A model generated the notes under the pieces. It did not search any database, had not been told where the DNA came from, and was given only the letters and a program-made list of their open reading frames with translations. DNA of 64,000 nt from Collybia mongolica (Eukaryota > Basidiomycota > Agaricomycetes > Agaricales > Clitocybaceae): the NCBI GenBank assembly GCA_013420905.1, contig JAAXNY010000001.1, forward strand, positions 3,410,001-3,474,000, given 5' to 3'. The position numbers were made by a program, and so were the translations under genes. Numbering within the stretch: the first letter of the stretch is position 1; every line of letters starts with the position of its first letter. This document shows positions 45,671 through 57,918 of the stretch, piece by piece.

Positions 45671-46867
45671 TTACTCCACCGGTCGTCCATCAGCGTGCTC
45701 CAAAACGCATCCTCGATCAAGAACACGCATCCTAAACAGACGAAATTCGGGATGTTTGGAAAAATTTGACCAATTCCCGTGAAGGATGACTCGCTCAAGT
45801 GAAGGGAGGGCGGTCTTGTGATACAGCACTACGGATTTCTTCCGGAACCCGGCAATAGCTGGCGCATCAGGATTTGCAACACAATACAGCCGAACAGTAT
45901 GGATCGACTCATGCAGGCACCCAAGCATGACGATGGTCTCTTGGCTTACTGAGCAACAAAGCTCGCGAAGAGATGGTGCGAGTCTCAGAACGTCGAACTG
46001 ATAACTATCCCTGTAGCCCTCGAGCTGGATAATACGCAGAGATGGTCCGATTCTGCTGAAGGCGCAGTAATCTGAAGCGACGCCTACGTTGTTAACAATT
46101 ATTTGTACCAGATTTGGCATGCTTAAGCCATATAGACCAATCTCTCCTTGAATGCGCAAAGTAGACAGGGATGGGAGGGTGATGCTCGAAGGGCCGGGGA
46201 AGGGGTCGACTTTATAACGCAGGGAAAGGTATCGGAGGTTTGGCGCTGCACGAAGTACCCCAGCGAGCCGGTGACTGTGACTGTCACCGAAGCTCTCGTT
46301 TCCTATTGTGCACCAGTCAATTCGTTTCACGTTGGTCAATAGGGTCGCCAGAGTTAAGGCAAGTTCCACAACCCCTGGAGCGTCCTCCCAAAATGTGATA
46401 TTATCCTCCGAGCCGCCTAACCAAGCGGGTTGAACGAGTATTTCAACTCTAGGGCACCATCCCAGAATATCTGTAAGTCGAATGCTACCTCCCTCGTCTT
46501 CGAGGGGTCGGGAGGGGAGGATCAGGCGTCGAACAAACCTTCCGATGCTTTGACCATTTTCCTCCCTCTTTTTCAGAAGTTTGGAAAGTGTCGGAATCTC
46601 CATGTGTTCATAGAGAAATTCCGCCCCCAAGGCTCTCCAATGTCGGCAAACGAGGACGATGGTTCTCTTCACTTTAAGACTATCGTCGGAGTTGTGGCGG
46701 TCGAGCCAAGATTCTCGGAAAGGCGAAAAATCGACATCATAAAGCGGACTCGACTTCGTGGTGATGGTGGCAAATCGGAAGATCGCCCGCCACAGCTCGT
46801 CTGGGGCAGTCGGAATGGTTTTCGATGCATCCCGGGGACGGTTGGTGAAGGATAATACTAGAGGCAT
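45671..46867 (-). CDS. F-box/leucine-rich-repeat-like protein
   Basis: Intronless, 398 residues, starting MPLVLSFTNRPRDASKTIPT. Residues about 18-85 resemble an Agaricomycete F-box-like module (IPTAPDELWRAIFRFATITT, VKRTIVLVCRHWRALGAEFL, YEHMEI). The rest consists of irregular leucine-rich units such as LRAAPNLRYLSLRYKVDPFP, ITLPSLSTLRIQG, MPNLVQIIVNN and LRLAPSLRELCCSV. This architecture is very common in mushroom genomes and presumably recruits substrates to SCF ligases; the target is unknown. A TATAAAAG box lies 49 bp upstream. The 3' end is 270 bp from the mobile element. Confidence 0.75.
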   Translation of the reverse strand: MPLVLSFTNRPRDASKTIPTAPDELWRAIFRFATITTKSSPLYDVDFSPFRESWLDRHNSDDSLKVKRTIVLVCRHWRALGAEFLYEHMEIPTLSKLLKKREENGQSIGRFVRRLILPSRPLEDEGGSIRLTDILGWCPRVEILVQPAWLGGSEDNITFWEDAPGVVELALTLATLLTNVKRIDWCTIGNESFGDSHSHRLAGVLRAAPNLRYLSLRYKVDPFPGPSSITLPSLSTLRIQGEIGLYGLSMPNLVQIIVNNVGVASDYCAFSRIGPSLRIIQLEGYRDSYQFDVLRLAPSLRELCCSVSQETIVMLGCLHESIHTVRLYCVANPDAPAIAGFRKKSVVLYHKTALPSLERVILHGNWSNFSKHPEFRLFRMRVLDRGCVLEHADGRPVE

Positions 46868-47561
46868 CTTGTGGAGCGGAGTGGGTTGGTCTTTCTGCGT
46901 TGTTTTACCCCTCTTCTTTTATACCTACGGGCTTGAATAAGGGACATAAGATATACCCGAGCATGAATCCCCGGTGTTCAGCCACTCGTTCTTGCTCAGA
47001 TTCAACAGTTTGACATATATTTCATCGACAGGGATGGAAAGATTGACCAAGAGCTGTTAGTATCGCGGCCAAGGACGGATGCTAGATATGCCCTTGATTG
47101 TATTGAGTAACTATGGTGTTCATCTTACCTCCCTACGTATACAGTACCCTGCTCCTCTCAACCTGTCGTGATGTTCACCGTTATTTAAAAAATTTTACAA
47201 ACAGGGTGGTGTATTCAGTACAAAAATAAAATATATTTACAAACCCCGTTGCTTCGCTCGTTGCAACGTCGCCTTTATCGATCCTCAGCTTGGTGCTATC
47301 CCCGCCGAATGGCATGTCGACTAGGGGTGCGGCAAGGGCCACCGTCTAACCCCATCCCAACAGGAACAGAAGGTGTTAATTACAATCAAATCGGATAAAT
47401 ATCGCAAGACTTGGTTGTAATTCGTGCTTGCGCTAGACAAACTTCTAGAATAAACTCAGGTCGCATATATATGCCAGCTGGCATAATATCTTCCAGTGTT
47501 ACCGCTACATTCAAGAGAGAATAAAACCAAACAATGGCAGGAAAGGACAAAGAGAAATGGT
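46868..47561. other. Intergenic: F-box/LRR promoter and 3' flank of the sugar transporter gene
   Basis: No gene seen. Apart from the TATA box near 46920, nothing notable. Confidence 0.55.
46916..46923 (-). promoter_or_regulatory. TATA box of the F-box/LRR-like gene
   Basis: Reads TATAAAAG on the minus strand, 49-56 bp upstream of the start codon at 46867. Confidence 0.5.
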
Positions 47562-50500
47562 TCACTCGTACTTCTCCGTAGACGCCTTCCCCTCCACATC
47601 TTTCACTGGCCCGGGTTTTTCAGTTAGGTCCCCGGGAACAAAATTGCCTGTTACCAATATCAGGCCACAACCCTACAGGGTATTGCTGAGAATGTACCTT
47701 GTCGTAGTTCGCGTTCCGCAGCCCTATGGTCATCAACCTTGGAGTAAGGTGTGCCCGGAACAAATAGTGGCGAATTTTCGAAAAGCGCGTCCATTTCTAT
47801 ATCATTGCTCTGAGATAAGCGAGAATGTAAATAGCCATCACATCTTACCTTCAAGGCGCCGGCCCGTAGTTTCCTGGTACCGATATGTAGATTAGGGATG
47901 AGTAAGGCACACGGCATAGTTACTTACTGGATAGAATGCCCAGACGACTAGCGCACTATTACATACATTATCGTGCTGTGCGTAGGATAACTGAAAAATC
48001 TCGCTTACTTTGTATGTCCACAAATCGCGAACACAAGGTCTATATAGCGAATGTTGAAATTCTAGAACACCATTTGCCACATAATGGAGCGAAACGTACA
48101 GTATCTAGTTTAAAGGTTAGTCAGTAAGCTGTAATCAACAACTGAGAGATTGGTACACACTTCCAGCCGATGGCCCCAAATGCTTTGGGCGTAACTTGGG
48201 CGATAAAGCTAATTTAAAGTATCATTATTGACCCTTGGTATGGAAATCCGGAGACCAACAAATTGGATATCCAGGATGAAGAGCTTGTTATTGCAGTACT
48301 CTTTGCTCGTGTCCTTGTCGAAAATATCTCTGCAGGATAAGCCCAAGAAAGGGGGCCAATACAAGCGCTAAAGAAGAAGTTGAAAATCCAAGTTCTGAAA
48401 CAGGAAAGCTACGTGAAAGCTTGTTCAGGATCATGGTCACTGTACATATCTCACGTTACTAGAGGTGGAGGCAATCAGGAGATCATTCACCAAAAACAAA
48501 ATTTTTATCGTTGACGCACTAATGAAAATCTAGTCCTTTGTTAGTTGATCCACATGAAGAACATCAATCAACACCCACATAATGGGCCTATATGCACGGA
48601 GCTAGTTCAATATATCAGACGAATGGTATTGTCACCGCACTTACAGCGTCACTATAAACAAATTAGTAAGCTTCTAGAGAATGACCACACAATAACATAC
48701 TTGTCAACGGTACCAGGATATCTTGCCATCAAGATCGCACCTACGACGAACGAGAGGCCCGAAGCCACATTTCCGATTATGAGAGGACGTCTTCTGCCCG
48801 TGTGATCGATCCATAAAACACAACAAGCTTCACCAATTAGGGCAATGATGCTGTTGATTGACTGGAAGAGAAGGATTCGTGTGGAAGTAAATCCCATCTG
48901 CAATCGTTCATGAGTAGGTTTGGGCACGATAAACTCGCACAGTAGATATGATCTCTTACGGTTGTAAAGATCTATGTACGACGTGGTTAGTGAAGGGGCC
49001 CTCGATGTGAGTGCGACTCACAGTCGTCGAGTAATACTGAATGGCGCTGACACCTAATTTCCGATTATCAGATCTACCTCCCACGAGATACGAGGTCAAG
49101 ACTAGTAGAACATACCAGTCATCTGGACTGAAAATTGCAAAATATACCTGTCGAATTATTACCATGTGGGTTTAGGAGTTGATGCCATAACGCAACACAT
49201 ACCCAAGGCTTAAGCGACGAAAGTTGCTCGGAACAACGAACAGTTCGCGCCAGCTGAAAACGGGTTCCATCACCGATTAAATGAAGGTATTTGGCCATCA
49301 AACCTTGATTTCCCAATATCTCGGGCTTTGTGGATGTCTGCCTTCATATCTTCGATTTGCGCGAGCACAAAGGGGTCGTCTACGTTGCCGTTAGCGTGGA
49401 GCCGTGCGAGGGTCTTGCGCGCTAGTTATAATTAGTGTGAATATGATGGAAATCAAAGTTGATCAAACCTTCTTCTATTCTTCCCTTTTCTGCCAACCAC
49501 CGAGGCCTGGACAAACGAAAGTGATTAAAGAGTCAACACGAAACCATTGTCACATACGATTCTGGAAGAAGCAGCATGAAAGAAATCAAAGGGAGGGCTG
49601 GGAGGATCTGGAAACCAGCATCATAGATCATTCATAAGACATAGATATAGCTCACTTGAAGGCCCAAAGGAATCCTCCATTCAGCTTGAGTACCCTTGAG
49701 TCCCGCAGAAGTGCCGTAGGTCTAAGGCCATGAATAGGACGATCAAAGAAACGATAAAGCCGCAGCTACGTACAACCCATGATGCAACAAATGCTTCGTA
49801 TGGAAGTTAGTAAAGCTCATTTCACATGGTTCACCACAGTACCTCCGATACCAAGCATAAACTATTTGCGATGAGAGGAGACCATGCTTATAGGCAGTAC
49901 CACCTACCTGTTGGAGCGTGGTGAGACGCCCACGAATACTGGGATGGGCTATTTCAGCCTTAAAGTTGCGCGCTGAGTAATTCACCGCGCAGCCAGGAGG
50001 CCAGGGCGCACCTGATACAGAGGTGCCAAATCTGACATTATTCCCACACCAAACCCTTCCTTTTTTTTCAGATACAAACGTATTACCATACATCATGACC
50101 GGACCCACCTGCAAAAAAACGTCCAGATAACATCATATCCATATTAGTTGCTCCTGTTTGCAGCGCGCCGCCCAAGCTACCAATTGTGTAGTCAGGAATA
50201 CTAATCGGTATTGATGTCAACAAAACCAAAAACTAACATGTAAACCGCAGCCCCAAGCTGAATGGTGATGCGCCGGCCAAATTTGTCGGCACAGTATGCA
50301 ACAGGGAACATTCCAAAGAAACTTAGAGACAGTCAGATAAGTCTAGCATAAGAGTATATTGTGCACCATCCAAGGACTACGTGCAATGTCCGTGAATATA
50401 GAAGCATTGAGCATAAAACGATAGGCGCGCGCACCAAAGATACTGGCTATTAATCCTTGCAAATTCGGGTTGTGATAACGTTCGCCCATAACACGCTGGA

Positions 50501-50984
50501 GTAGATAGGATTACTTTAAGTGCATCGCGTGGAAATAGAAGACACACAATAAAATCTGGGGCTGGGAGCACTCCAGCAATAACGCCCAAGTCATACCCAA
50601 AGATGATACTTCCAAGACCTGATACCGTTCAGCTTTATCCAGCAAAATAACTTAAAGACGGTTACATACTCGCAAAAAGACCACAAAGCCATGTGTATAC
50701 TTTGGGAGAAAGTGGCATGCGATCGTGTTCGTGATGTCGTCTAAGTGATCAGGAGGTCAATTCTACCATCCTTCGAATTCTTTCTTAAATATCGAAAGAG
50801 ACTCCATGGGCGTATGTGACGGCGATGGCGGACCGTGGTGTTTGCTTCTCTGGGCTGTCACGAGGAGTTGCTCGATGCGGTTACCGCCCCGCTGCAGCCT
50901 GGGAGGTGACAGAAGCGCTTTAGTACCATCAAAATATATGTTTTTAAGGTGGGGACATGAGCACGTGTCCGTTGCTTCGCACAT
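47562..50984 (-). CDS. MFS sugar transporter (sugar porter family)
   Basis: Plasma-membrane sugar:proton symporter type with 12 expected spans in many small exons. Landmarks along the spliced protein: KVYTWLCGLFASLGSIIFGY, DLGVIAGVLPAPDF, RYHNPNLQGLIASIF, CADKFGRRITIQLGAAVYVV (DRxGRR loop), GARPHSR-type central region not clear, SINSIIALIGEACCVLWIDH, TGRRRPLIIGNVASGLSFVV and, at the end, WAFYPETTGRRLE (PETxGRxLE signature). A tail EMDALFENSPLFVPGTPYSK then FVPGDLTEKPGPVKDVEG ends at 47562. The start is uncertain; 50984 gives a long hydrophilic N-terminus containing RIEQLLVTAQRSKHHGPPSP. The GH51 arabinofuranosidase ends only 90 bp upstream on the same strand, which suggests uptake of arabinose or related oligosaccharide products (inference). 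Confidence 0.85.
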
Positions 50985-51073
50985 ATAATACCTCTGTTCC
51001 TGTATCAGGCATGCCGCCTATGAGAAAAAACATACATTCTAGATATAGCGTGGGTGACCGGTCTACAGCGCTA

Positions 51074-53566
51074 TCATTTCATCCAAAATACCAGGACTAT
51101 TCATAAACAACGTTAACCAGGGTGGCGCACCATGAGATGGGACCATACCTTGGAAAGAATGTTTCTTCAACTTGTAAATTCCGCTGAATTTCTCCTCCTT
51201 ATGTATAGTCTTAACCTTTTCCTCGTCAAACCCATTTCCGTCCTTGATATCAGGACTCCAGACTTCGTAAATTTTGATTGTTTCTCCGACGCCCTGTACA
51301 CCTGGACCGAACAAGATGGGTACTTCAAATTCGTCTTTAATGCTGCGGTTAATAATGGCCACGCGAATTTCTCGACCATTTGCTCCTGTAGCAAGGACCG
51401 CACTAACATCAACAAATTTGGTCAACTTGGCGGAGTCTGGGGTATGCTGGGTTATATTGTGAATAAAAGTTGGGACAGTGGGTCCTGAATATATAGTGGA
51501 AGGTGAAGGTACTGTGACATGTACAGCAAGCGATGAGCCACGCATCAAGTTTGAAAAAAGCTGTAGCGGATAATATGTTGTCTATTTAATAGGTCAAGGA
51601 TTATGTTTGTGACAGATATTGGGCAAGAAGGAAGAAGCGAACCTGTTTAAATAGTCCCTTCGGAGAGGTGATTATCTGAATGAATTGAATGATTGGAGCT
51701 GGGACACGAGTCGGAAAGCCATGGGGACTCACTGGCGAAATTACATTGACCGACCTTGAAAAACATTAACAGATGTATGTTTTGACATTGGAAGCGAGGA
51801 CTTACTGGGCTATACAAGCAATCTTAACTATGTCGGCTTTTCGAACAAAGACATTAAGCCATGCTGCCACAGCTGAGATGTTTCTGACTTCAGAATGGTG
51901 TCAAGCTATGATGGGACTATTTTACCCAAAGCGTCTGAGAGATCGTAATGTTCCTCTGCACCCTTCTCTCCTGGTGCTTTTAAGTAGTTATCAGTTATGA
52001 ATTCCTAGATGCCTTGAGACTGAAATACCGCGAATAGGATCCCTAGAGACAGTCAGTAAAAATTGGGTATATCTTGGATTAAGTGATCATACCAGACATT
52101 CCACTCATCGAAACAACTATATATATATCAGGCCAGAGCAGAACGAGTGTATAGACATGACACGTACACTGTCAATTCCTTAGTTAAGTCATACTCAATT
52201 TTAGCGAGGTCGATGAGGGAACGAGTGATCTCTAGTGCTTTCTCGGCAGCTGCAGCTGTTGCGAGGGTTACCATGAGTTTAATGAGTAAACCCCGGAAGA
52301 AAATTATGCGTATACGTACGACCCATGACATTCACTTCGTGTTTACCTTGACTCACTGTATAAACTAGACCGTTCGTCAGAATACACGTTGAAAAGGATA
52401 GTTTAGCACGTACTATGTACTGAGTGATAATCAACGACTGGCGCCAATTTTCGCAGTATCACACGATCCCAGTCGGCATAACCAGTTTCTGCACGCAAGA
52501 AATTTAGTAAGTCTCAACCAAGGGGGTGGCTTCCTGGGCAAACCTCCACATGAAATTAGTTTAATATTGGGATCGAGCAGCCTCAGGGCTTTCGCCCATT
52601 GTAATGCCTTTTTGGCGTAATCCTGAGACTCCATCTGGCCGACTTTGCCAGTTGTAAGCAATAACACAACATCAACGAGGACTGGGCGCATACCCTGCCA
52701 TGGTCCCCAAACTTCGTTTCCTGAAAAATCCGCAAAATAAGAGTGGGTATTCTTTCGAGAGTTCATGACTTACCCAGTGCCCAGTACTATCATAATAAGG
52801 GTGTCAGCCGCTTAGAGGTCCGATATATTGTTTGTAAACTAACCTTGACACCATATGGGTCTGCGTGACCATTCTTCCGGCGGAGATTGGCATAGTATGT
52901 GTTGGAAGAGCTAGTGGTAATTGGCGAACGTCTCTAACGAGAAAAATCAAGCTTGTGTTACCTATTGCAGTACTCCACCCACGCAAGTGCGTCCTCGAGA
53001 GTTCCCGTCCCCATGTTCAAACATATGAAGGGTTCTGTCCCAAGCGTTCGGCACCATAAAATAAATTCATCTGATGCTTGTTCAAGCTTGGAACCTGTGA
53101 AGGAGAAGAATACAAATACCAGTCCCAAACCGATTGCTTTCTTCGCTTAGCCACGCCAATTCTGGCCGACGCGGACGAAGTTCCTTGGGTCCAATTCCAT
53201 CTGTACGCAGAGTTGTTAGGGCACAGGGAAAATCTAAATGGATGGGATGAGAATCTACCCTGCCAACGATAGCTGCTCACGAAGTTTCTAGAATTGCGCG
53301 TCAGTCGAGCCGCCCTCGTTAGACAAAAGCAAAGCGTACCCTCCGGGATATCTTACCAGGGGAATTTTGAGATCTCGGAGAGCGTCTAGCACGTCCAGGC
53401 GAAATCCGGTTTCGGGATCAATCAATCCATGCTTGTTATCCGGTTCATAGAGGCCTCCATAGATACATCTACCCATGTGCTCGGTAAAACCTGAATAAAT
53501 TCGAGGGTCAACCTCATCGATGATGCGTGCTGGATCAATATGGATTGCAGGAGATAAAGACGCCAT
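51074..53566 (-). CDS. GH51 alpha-L-arabinofuranosidase
   Basis: Releases arabinose from arabinoxylan or arabinan oligomers. The start at 53566 gives [20 protein letters not shown], then [20 protein letters not shown], the GH51 N-terminal block. RYPGG joins across an intron to NFVSSYRW, then [40 protein letters not shown] and [17 protein letters not shown] precedes [11 protein letters not shown], which holds the catalytic acid/base Glu. A second catalytic region was not traced exon by exon. The C-terminal beta-sandwich has [20 protein letters not shown] and KKHSFQ, and a last small exon gives VLVFWMK with the stop at 51074-51076. No signal peptide is visible, so it is probably intracellular. 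About 12-15 introns. Confidence 0.88.
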
Positions 53567-54730
53567 AGATAGAGATGAGTGTTGTGTTTGCAATGTGTGG
53601 AACTGCTATATGATCGATCTGTCAATCTCCCAGAAGCTTGGTCTCAGTATGACGGCCCGATGAAGAAAATATACGGACCGACCTCAATACTGCTGGCGAC
53701 ATGTATATATGCTCCTCACCATAACTCCGGGAGATTTAAACGGTGATAACCCGAAGCACAGGAATGCCGGAATAACCGTCCATCAAGGCATTCTCAGGCC
53801 TCCGTGCCCACTTAGTTGCCCTTCGTGCCATGATGAACCGTGTGAGATTATTTACAAGTTGATTCTAATATGTGCTGAATGGACATACACATTGGTGTGC
53901 TGGGAGATTCCTGTTCAACCTGCGGCAGATGACTTTTGTGTTTATCCAACGACCAGCCCTTGTGTGAATGACCTCTCGAATTATTAAATAATATTTTTTA
54001 CGCGTCAATTTGACTGCTATTTGACTTGTTCACTTTTGTGCTTCATTCGTTCGATTAACGTCGAATACAGTATGGGTGTAAACTCTTGTAAAACAATCCC
54101 ACCTTTTCCCTGAAGGACTCAAGGCTCCAGTAAAGTGGCCTCTGTTCAGTTTGGCACTCATATTATCGCGATCGCAACATTTACAAGCTCCAATCATGTT
54201 TTATGAAGCAAATCATGATTTCCCGGTCAAGTTTTGCCATCTGATCACGAGTAGTGCTTTCTCGCAAAGCCCAGCCCTTGTCAGGTAATATCGTGGGCCC
54301 TCATTCCCCCAGGGATCGTGGTATCGTAATTTCTATTACCCACCGTCTACTAGTTCCCCAGATACCGAACGACCTCCCGAAAGCCCAGTAAAATCATGAT
54401 TCAATTCGATTATCAATGCAACTTGACAGCACCCGTGCAGTTCTCCACCGTGACCGCTTCTATCTCGGACTTCTTAAAGGCAGAATTGTGTGTAGTCGAC
54501 ACTCTTTTCATTGTTGATTGGTTGTGCATTCCGTCAACGGTTGCAGTCATGGACATAATTTTCCGCACGAAGCAAGAGACTCCGATACATGTAACCAAAC
54601 TGTTATTCTCACTCCGTCGACGTGGTCTTGTGCTTTTGCGATGATGTGGTTCTACCGAACATATACCAACCAACAATTGTTTTGCATAAATACATAGGTG
54701 GGGGCTTTGGTCCTCCACCGTGTCTCAACT
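53567..54730. other. Divergent intergenic region between GH51 and the GH134 candidate
   Basis: 1.16 kb with no gene recognised; it must contain both promoters. CATATATACA near 53700 and CATAAATA at 54685-54692 are TATA-like. Joint regulation of the two hydrolases by polysaccharide inducers is plausible but not shown. Confidence 0.5.
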
Positions 54731-55804
54731 ATGCGATTCATCACTGCAATCACTCTCCTGGCCATACTTCCGGCGCTTTCTTTCGCCTCTCCTGTTCCCG
54801 AGACTCAGTCCGAGATACAATCCCGAACTCTAGGCCAGACGGGGTCCTATACCATTTCGGGTCTCGGTGCAAGAAAGAAGCAGCTTCTCGCTTGTGGCGC
54901 CAACGAACTTGACCTTGCCATTGCGATGCTTGAGGGAGTGCAACACCACTATCCCGGTAAATAAGGGGCTCACCACTACTCTTCTAGGACGGAACGGATG
55001 ACCACGGACTACACCTACGGTGACGGAAAAACGAGCGATTCGGCCAATTTTGTGAGTACCATTTTCACAGCTTGCTTATTATAGTCCATTATTTTGCTTT
55101 AGGGAGTTTTCAAACAAAATTGGGGAATGCTCCGCCAAAGTGTAGGTAGATACAGCGGGAAATCAGCGTAAGTTACTCGAACACGTTCTTCCCTCTGGCC
55201 CTAATATACGACACCACAGGAGCGATTGGAATACAGGAGCCGAGTTAAATAGCAACCTTTGCTTGGATATCAGCCTTCGCCATGAGTCGCAGAACCACTT
55301 TGGCGAAGGTGTGTGAGATTGATCCTTTCCAAGATGCTGTTGATGAAGTTTGAATAAGGGCTGTGGTTTGCCGGCCATCGCAATGGTGCCAGGTAATGAA
55401 TGGCCTTTGCAGAAGCAACTGTGTTGATGTTCTTTTAACTATAATTCAGCGGCTTATCCAATCCAAATACCCAGGACATCCAGAGCTACAAAGATGCTGT
55501 TTATGTAAGTTTATTCTGCTTCGTTGCGCAGGCAAAACTTGACATACATTTTTAGTGGATCCGAAACCAACTGTACTACAACAACAACGGTATGTACTTG
55601 ATTTAGAGTTTTATCGCCTTTCTCACCATAGGAGGGTAGGTGCTGACATGACTGTGAGTTATCGCTCCAGTTTTCGAGACTGGTTGCTTTTTTATTTTTT
55701 TTATTTTCAAGTCCGATGTTCGATTTTGGGTGGACGTGAGTACACATCTCAAATACGAAGCCGTTGCTCAATGTCGTCGGCTGGTACAGGTACCTCCCAT
55801 CTGA
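54731..55804 (+). CDS. Secreted GH134-type endo-beta-1,4-mannanase candidate with a defective-looking first splice site
   Basis: The start at 54731 gives a signal peptide (MRFITAITLLAILPALSFAS). Then come TLGQTGSYTISGLGARKKQL, ELDLAIAMLE, MTTDYTYGDGKTSDSANFG, FKQNWGMLRQSVGRYSGKSA, SDWNTGAELNSNLCLDI, WFAGHRNGATGLSNPNTQDI, YKDAVYWIRNQLYYNNNG, DMT-SDVRFWVDVPPI, ending at 55804. I assign it to GH134, a lysozyme-fold mannanase family, from the overall pattern. The Glu in AMLE and the Asp in YGD would be 12 residues apart, the spacing of the known acid/base pair (Glu45/Asp57 in SsGH134). Correct joining requires an intron 54934-54987 that begins GG rather than GT. Without it, translation stops at 54964. 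So the gene may be inactive, mis-spliced, or the base may be an error. Confidence 0.65.
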
Positions 55805-56311
55805 AGGAGGCGGCCTCATATTGGTCTCAGGTGCAGCTGTTAACCACAATCCTATGAGTTTCCACCCAGAAATATGAAATTATGACTACAACCTCTAAGA
55901 GGTCTACTTATAAACTGGGTACTCAAAAAACTATACTTGCCTGTAAGGTATTTTCTAGGAACCCTTGGCATGTTTATCTACGGCTACTGACAACTAAAGT
56001 GAAACGCGATTTCTCCTAATCAATTGACTATGCCGTATGAATGCACTCCGCGCCGAATCTCTCACATGTACATTCCCTAAGTCGTGCTATGGGCTCCACT
56101 ACATCATATGGTTTCACGTCCGACTTTTGCCAAGTCTTGGTCGATGCAGTTTGACTTGTCTGAACCTTTTCAAGAATCAAACGACTTATGGGCGTAATGG
56201 TTTCCTCCTATCTAAGAAGTCACAAACATTCTGCTGACAGCAAACCGGATAAATGTAATGATTACGCTGTATACTAGTGTTGCCTTACGAAGCACTTTGC
56301 AGAGCATAAGG
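55805..56311. other. Intergenic between convergent genes
   Basis: No gene seen; expected to hold the 3' ends of the mannanase candidate and the membrane protein. Confidence 0.55.
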
Positions 56312-57309
56312 CTAATATGGCTTATCATGATTATGTGCTCTCTCCAAAGTCTCAACTTCAGCATTAGTGGCGTACCGTCGAACCATTCGTTCGCGCAGAA
56401 CGATGACAGTCCGAACGATCGAGAAAATCACGCATTGTGCGACCGCTATTCCCACAATGTACGCAGCCAAAAAACCGCCCTGTTTCTTTGGATCTAGGAA
56501 AGAGTACGCTATACGGATGTTGAGTCGTACTGGGGTAGTCAGGAAGATATATAAAACCTACCATAGAATCCCTGTGTTTGATACGTAATGTATGCCACCC
56601 CTAAGTAACTTGCTAAAAGTAGGATAGTGACAGGAAGATGAGTCCATGGCATGGGTGCTACGTTCGTGAGGAATATTTCGAACGATGCAAACACGGTATT
56701 TAATGCGTGTTGCGAGACATTCGACCATGCTATGATTCAAGTAAGTTGACGATTTAGATGGAAGGAAGCCTTCATGAGGCTTACAAACATATGGAGACTC
56801 AAAACTAGAAGCCGACGCAAGTAAGCACCAGTAAACTATAGTCACAAGTATAGCTATAGAGAATTTTCAGTAAAATATTTTGCTTCGTGGTTTCTGCAGA
56901 CGTACAGTATGTCACGATAGCGGAATAGAGCAAGATGTGCAGGTATTGAAGACCTTTCCACCACAGTTGTAAAGGGTACCCTGTAGTGCCACTCCTTGAA
57001 AAGCCAAAGGTATGGAACGCTGAAGTACAAAAGTATGCGCATAATCCGACCCATGACAAGTGCGTGAAATAGGGGAGGTATCTATTCACTAGTGTGAGCC
57101 GAGAGGCATGGAAAAAGGAAAGACTAGACGCACGCGTCGCCGTCATCACTTTTCACGCCACTCCATATCCAGATGAACAGAAACGTGCATACAGTATATA
57201 TCGCTAGCACACCTCGAATGATGGCAAGAATGCAGGAAGAAACCACAGGCGACGTGACAAGTTTGAAACGATTGTCGAAGAATGGTGAGCCGAGGCCATA
57301 GGAAGTCAT
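56312..57309 (-). CDS. Multi-pass membrane protein, FAR-17a/AIG1-like
   Basis: The start at 57309 gives MTSYGLGSPFFDNRFKLVTS, then a first span RGVLAIYTVCTFLFIWIWSG. Further spliced blocks are YLPYFTHLSWVGLCAYF, AFHTFGFSR, YPLQLWWKGLQYLHILLYSA, a span near 56830-56880, SNVSQHALNTVFASFEI, PMPWTHLPVTILLLASYLGV, YGFLDPKKQGGFLAAYIVGI, VAQCVIFSIVRTVIVLRERM and a tail VRRYATNAEVETLERAHNHD, ending at 56312. Six or seven membrane spans and the FTHLS-x-x-G motif resemble the FAR-17a/AIG1-like (androgen-induced gene) superfamily, whose animal members hydrolyse hydroxy-fatty-acid esters. That link is tentative. Five or so introns. Confidence 0.65.
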
Positions 57310-57918
57310 AGGGGCTTAAGTCAAAGAGCACGCCAAGTTGCAAGATCGGGGGAGTGTTGAAGTCTGGTCGTGGCTATGTTCCGCACAAACCTGCATATGG
57401 ACGTGCGGATATCAGGGACCTTATGAATTAGTAGCTGTTCCTGGTAATTGAGTTTGAGGCCATTCATGTCAGTTATCATTCAGGTTAATGGGGCGCTTTT
57501 CAAGCAACTGACTGTGAAGACGGTCACAAGAACCGAGTCCCCAGATATGTCGCTGGAGATTGCGTGTTGGTGGTCGTGTTTATATTGTTAAAAGAGTTGA
57601 TTCATTCAGAAAACGCAGGTGGCAAGACAGTTGTGTCTCCGATTGGGCGGCACATGGCTCGCACCACTTCAGTCCAATCCAAAACTCACTAACCACTCGC
57701 ATGATCATCAAAGTCCACCGTCGTTTCACTATGGACTTTAAATACCTGGACTCACCATTCTTCTTAATGGAGTGCTGTTTCGAGTCTCTCGAAGTTCAAC
57801 CACTTGTGAAACCGTTTATGATCAGTGATGGGGGGTATGATATTACTATCTAATTCTATATCTAATCTCTAGATAATGTATAATGTTGTGGCATCTATGA
57901 CAATTATATAACGTCGTA
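57310..57918. other. Intergenic: membrane-protein promoter and TypA 3' flank
   Basis: No gene recognised. Confidence 0.55.
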
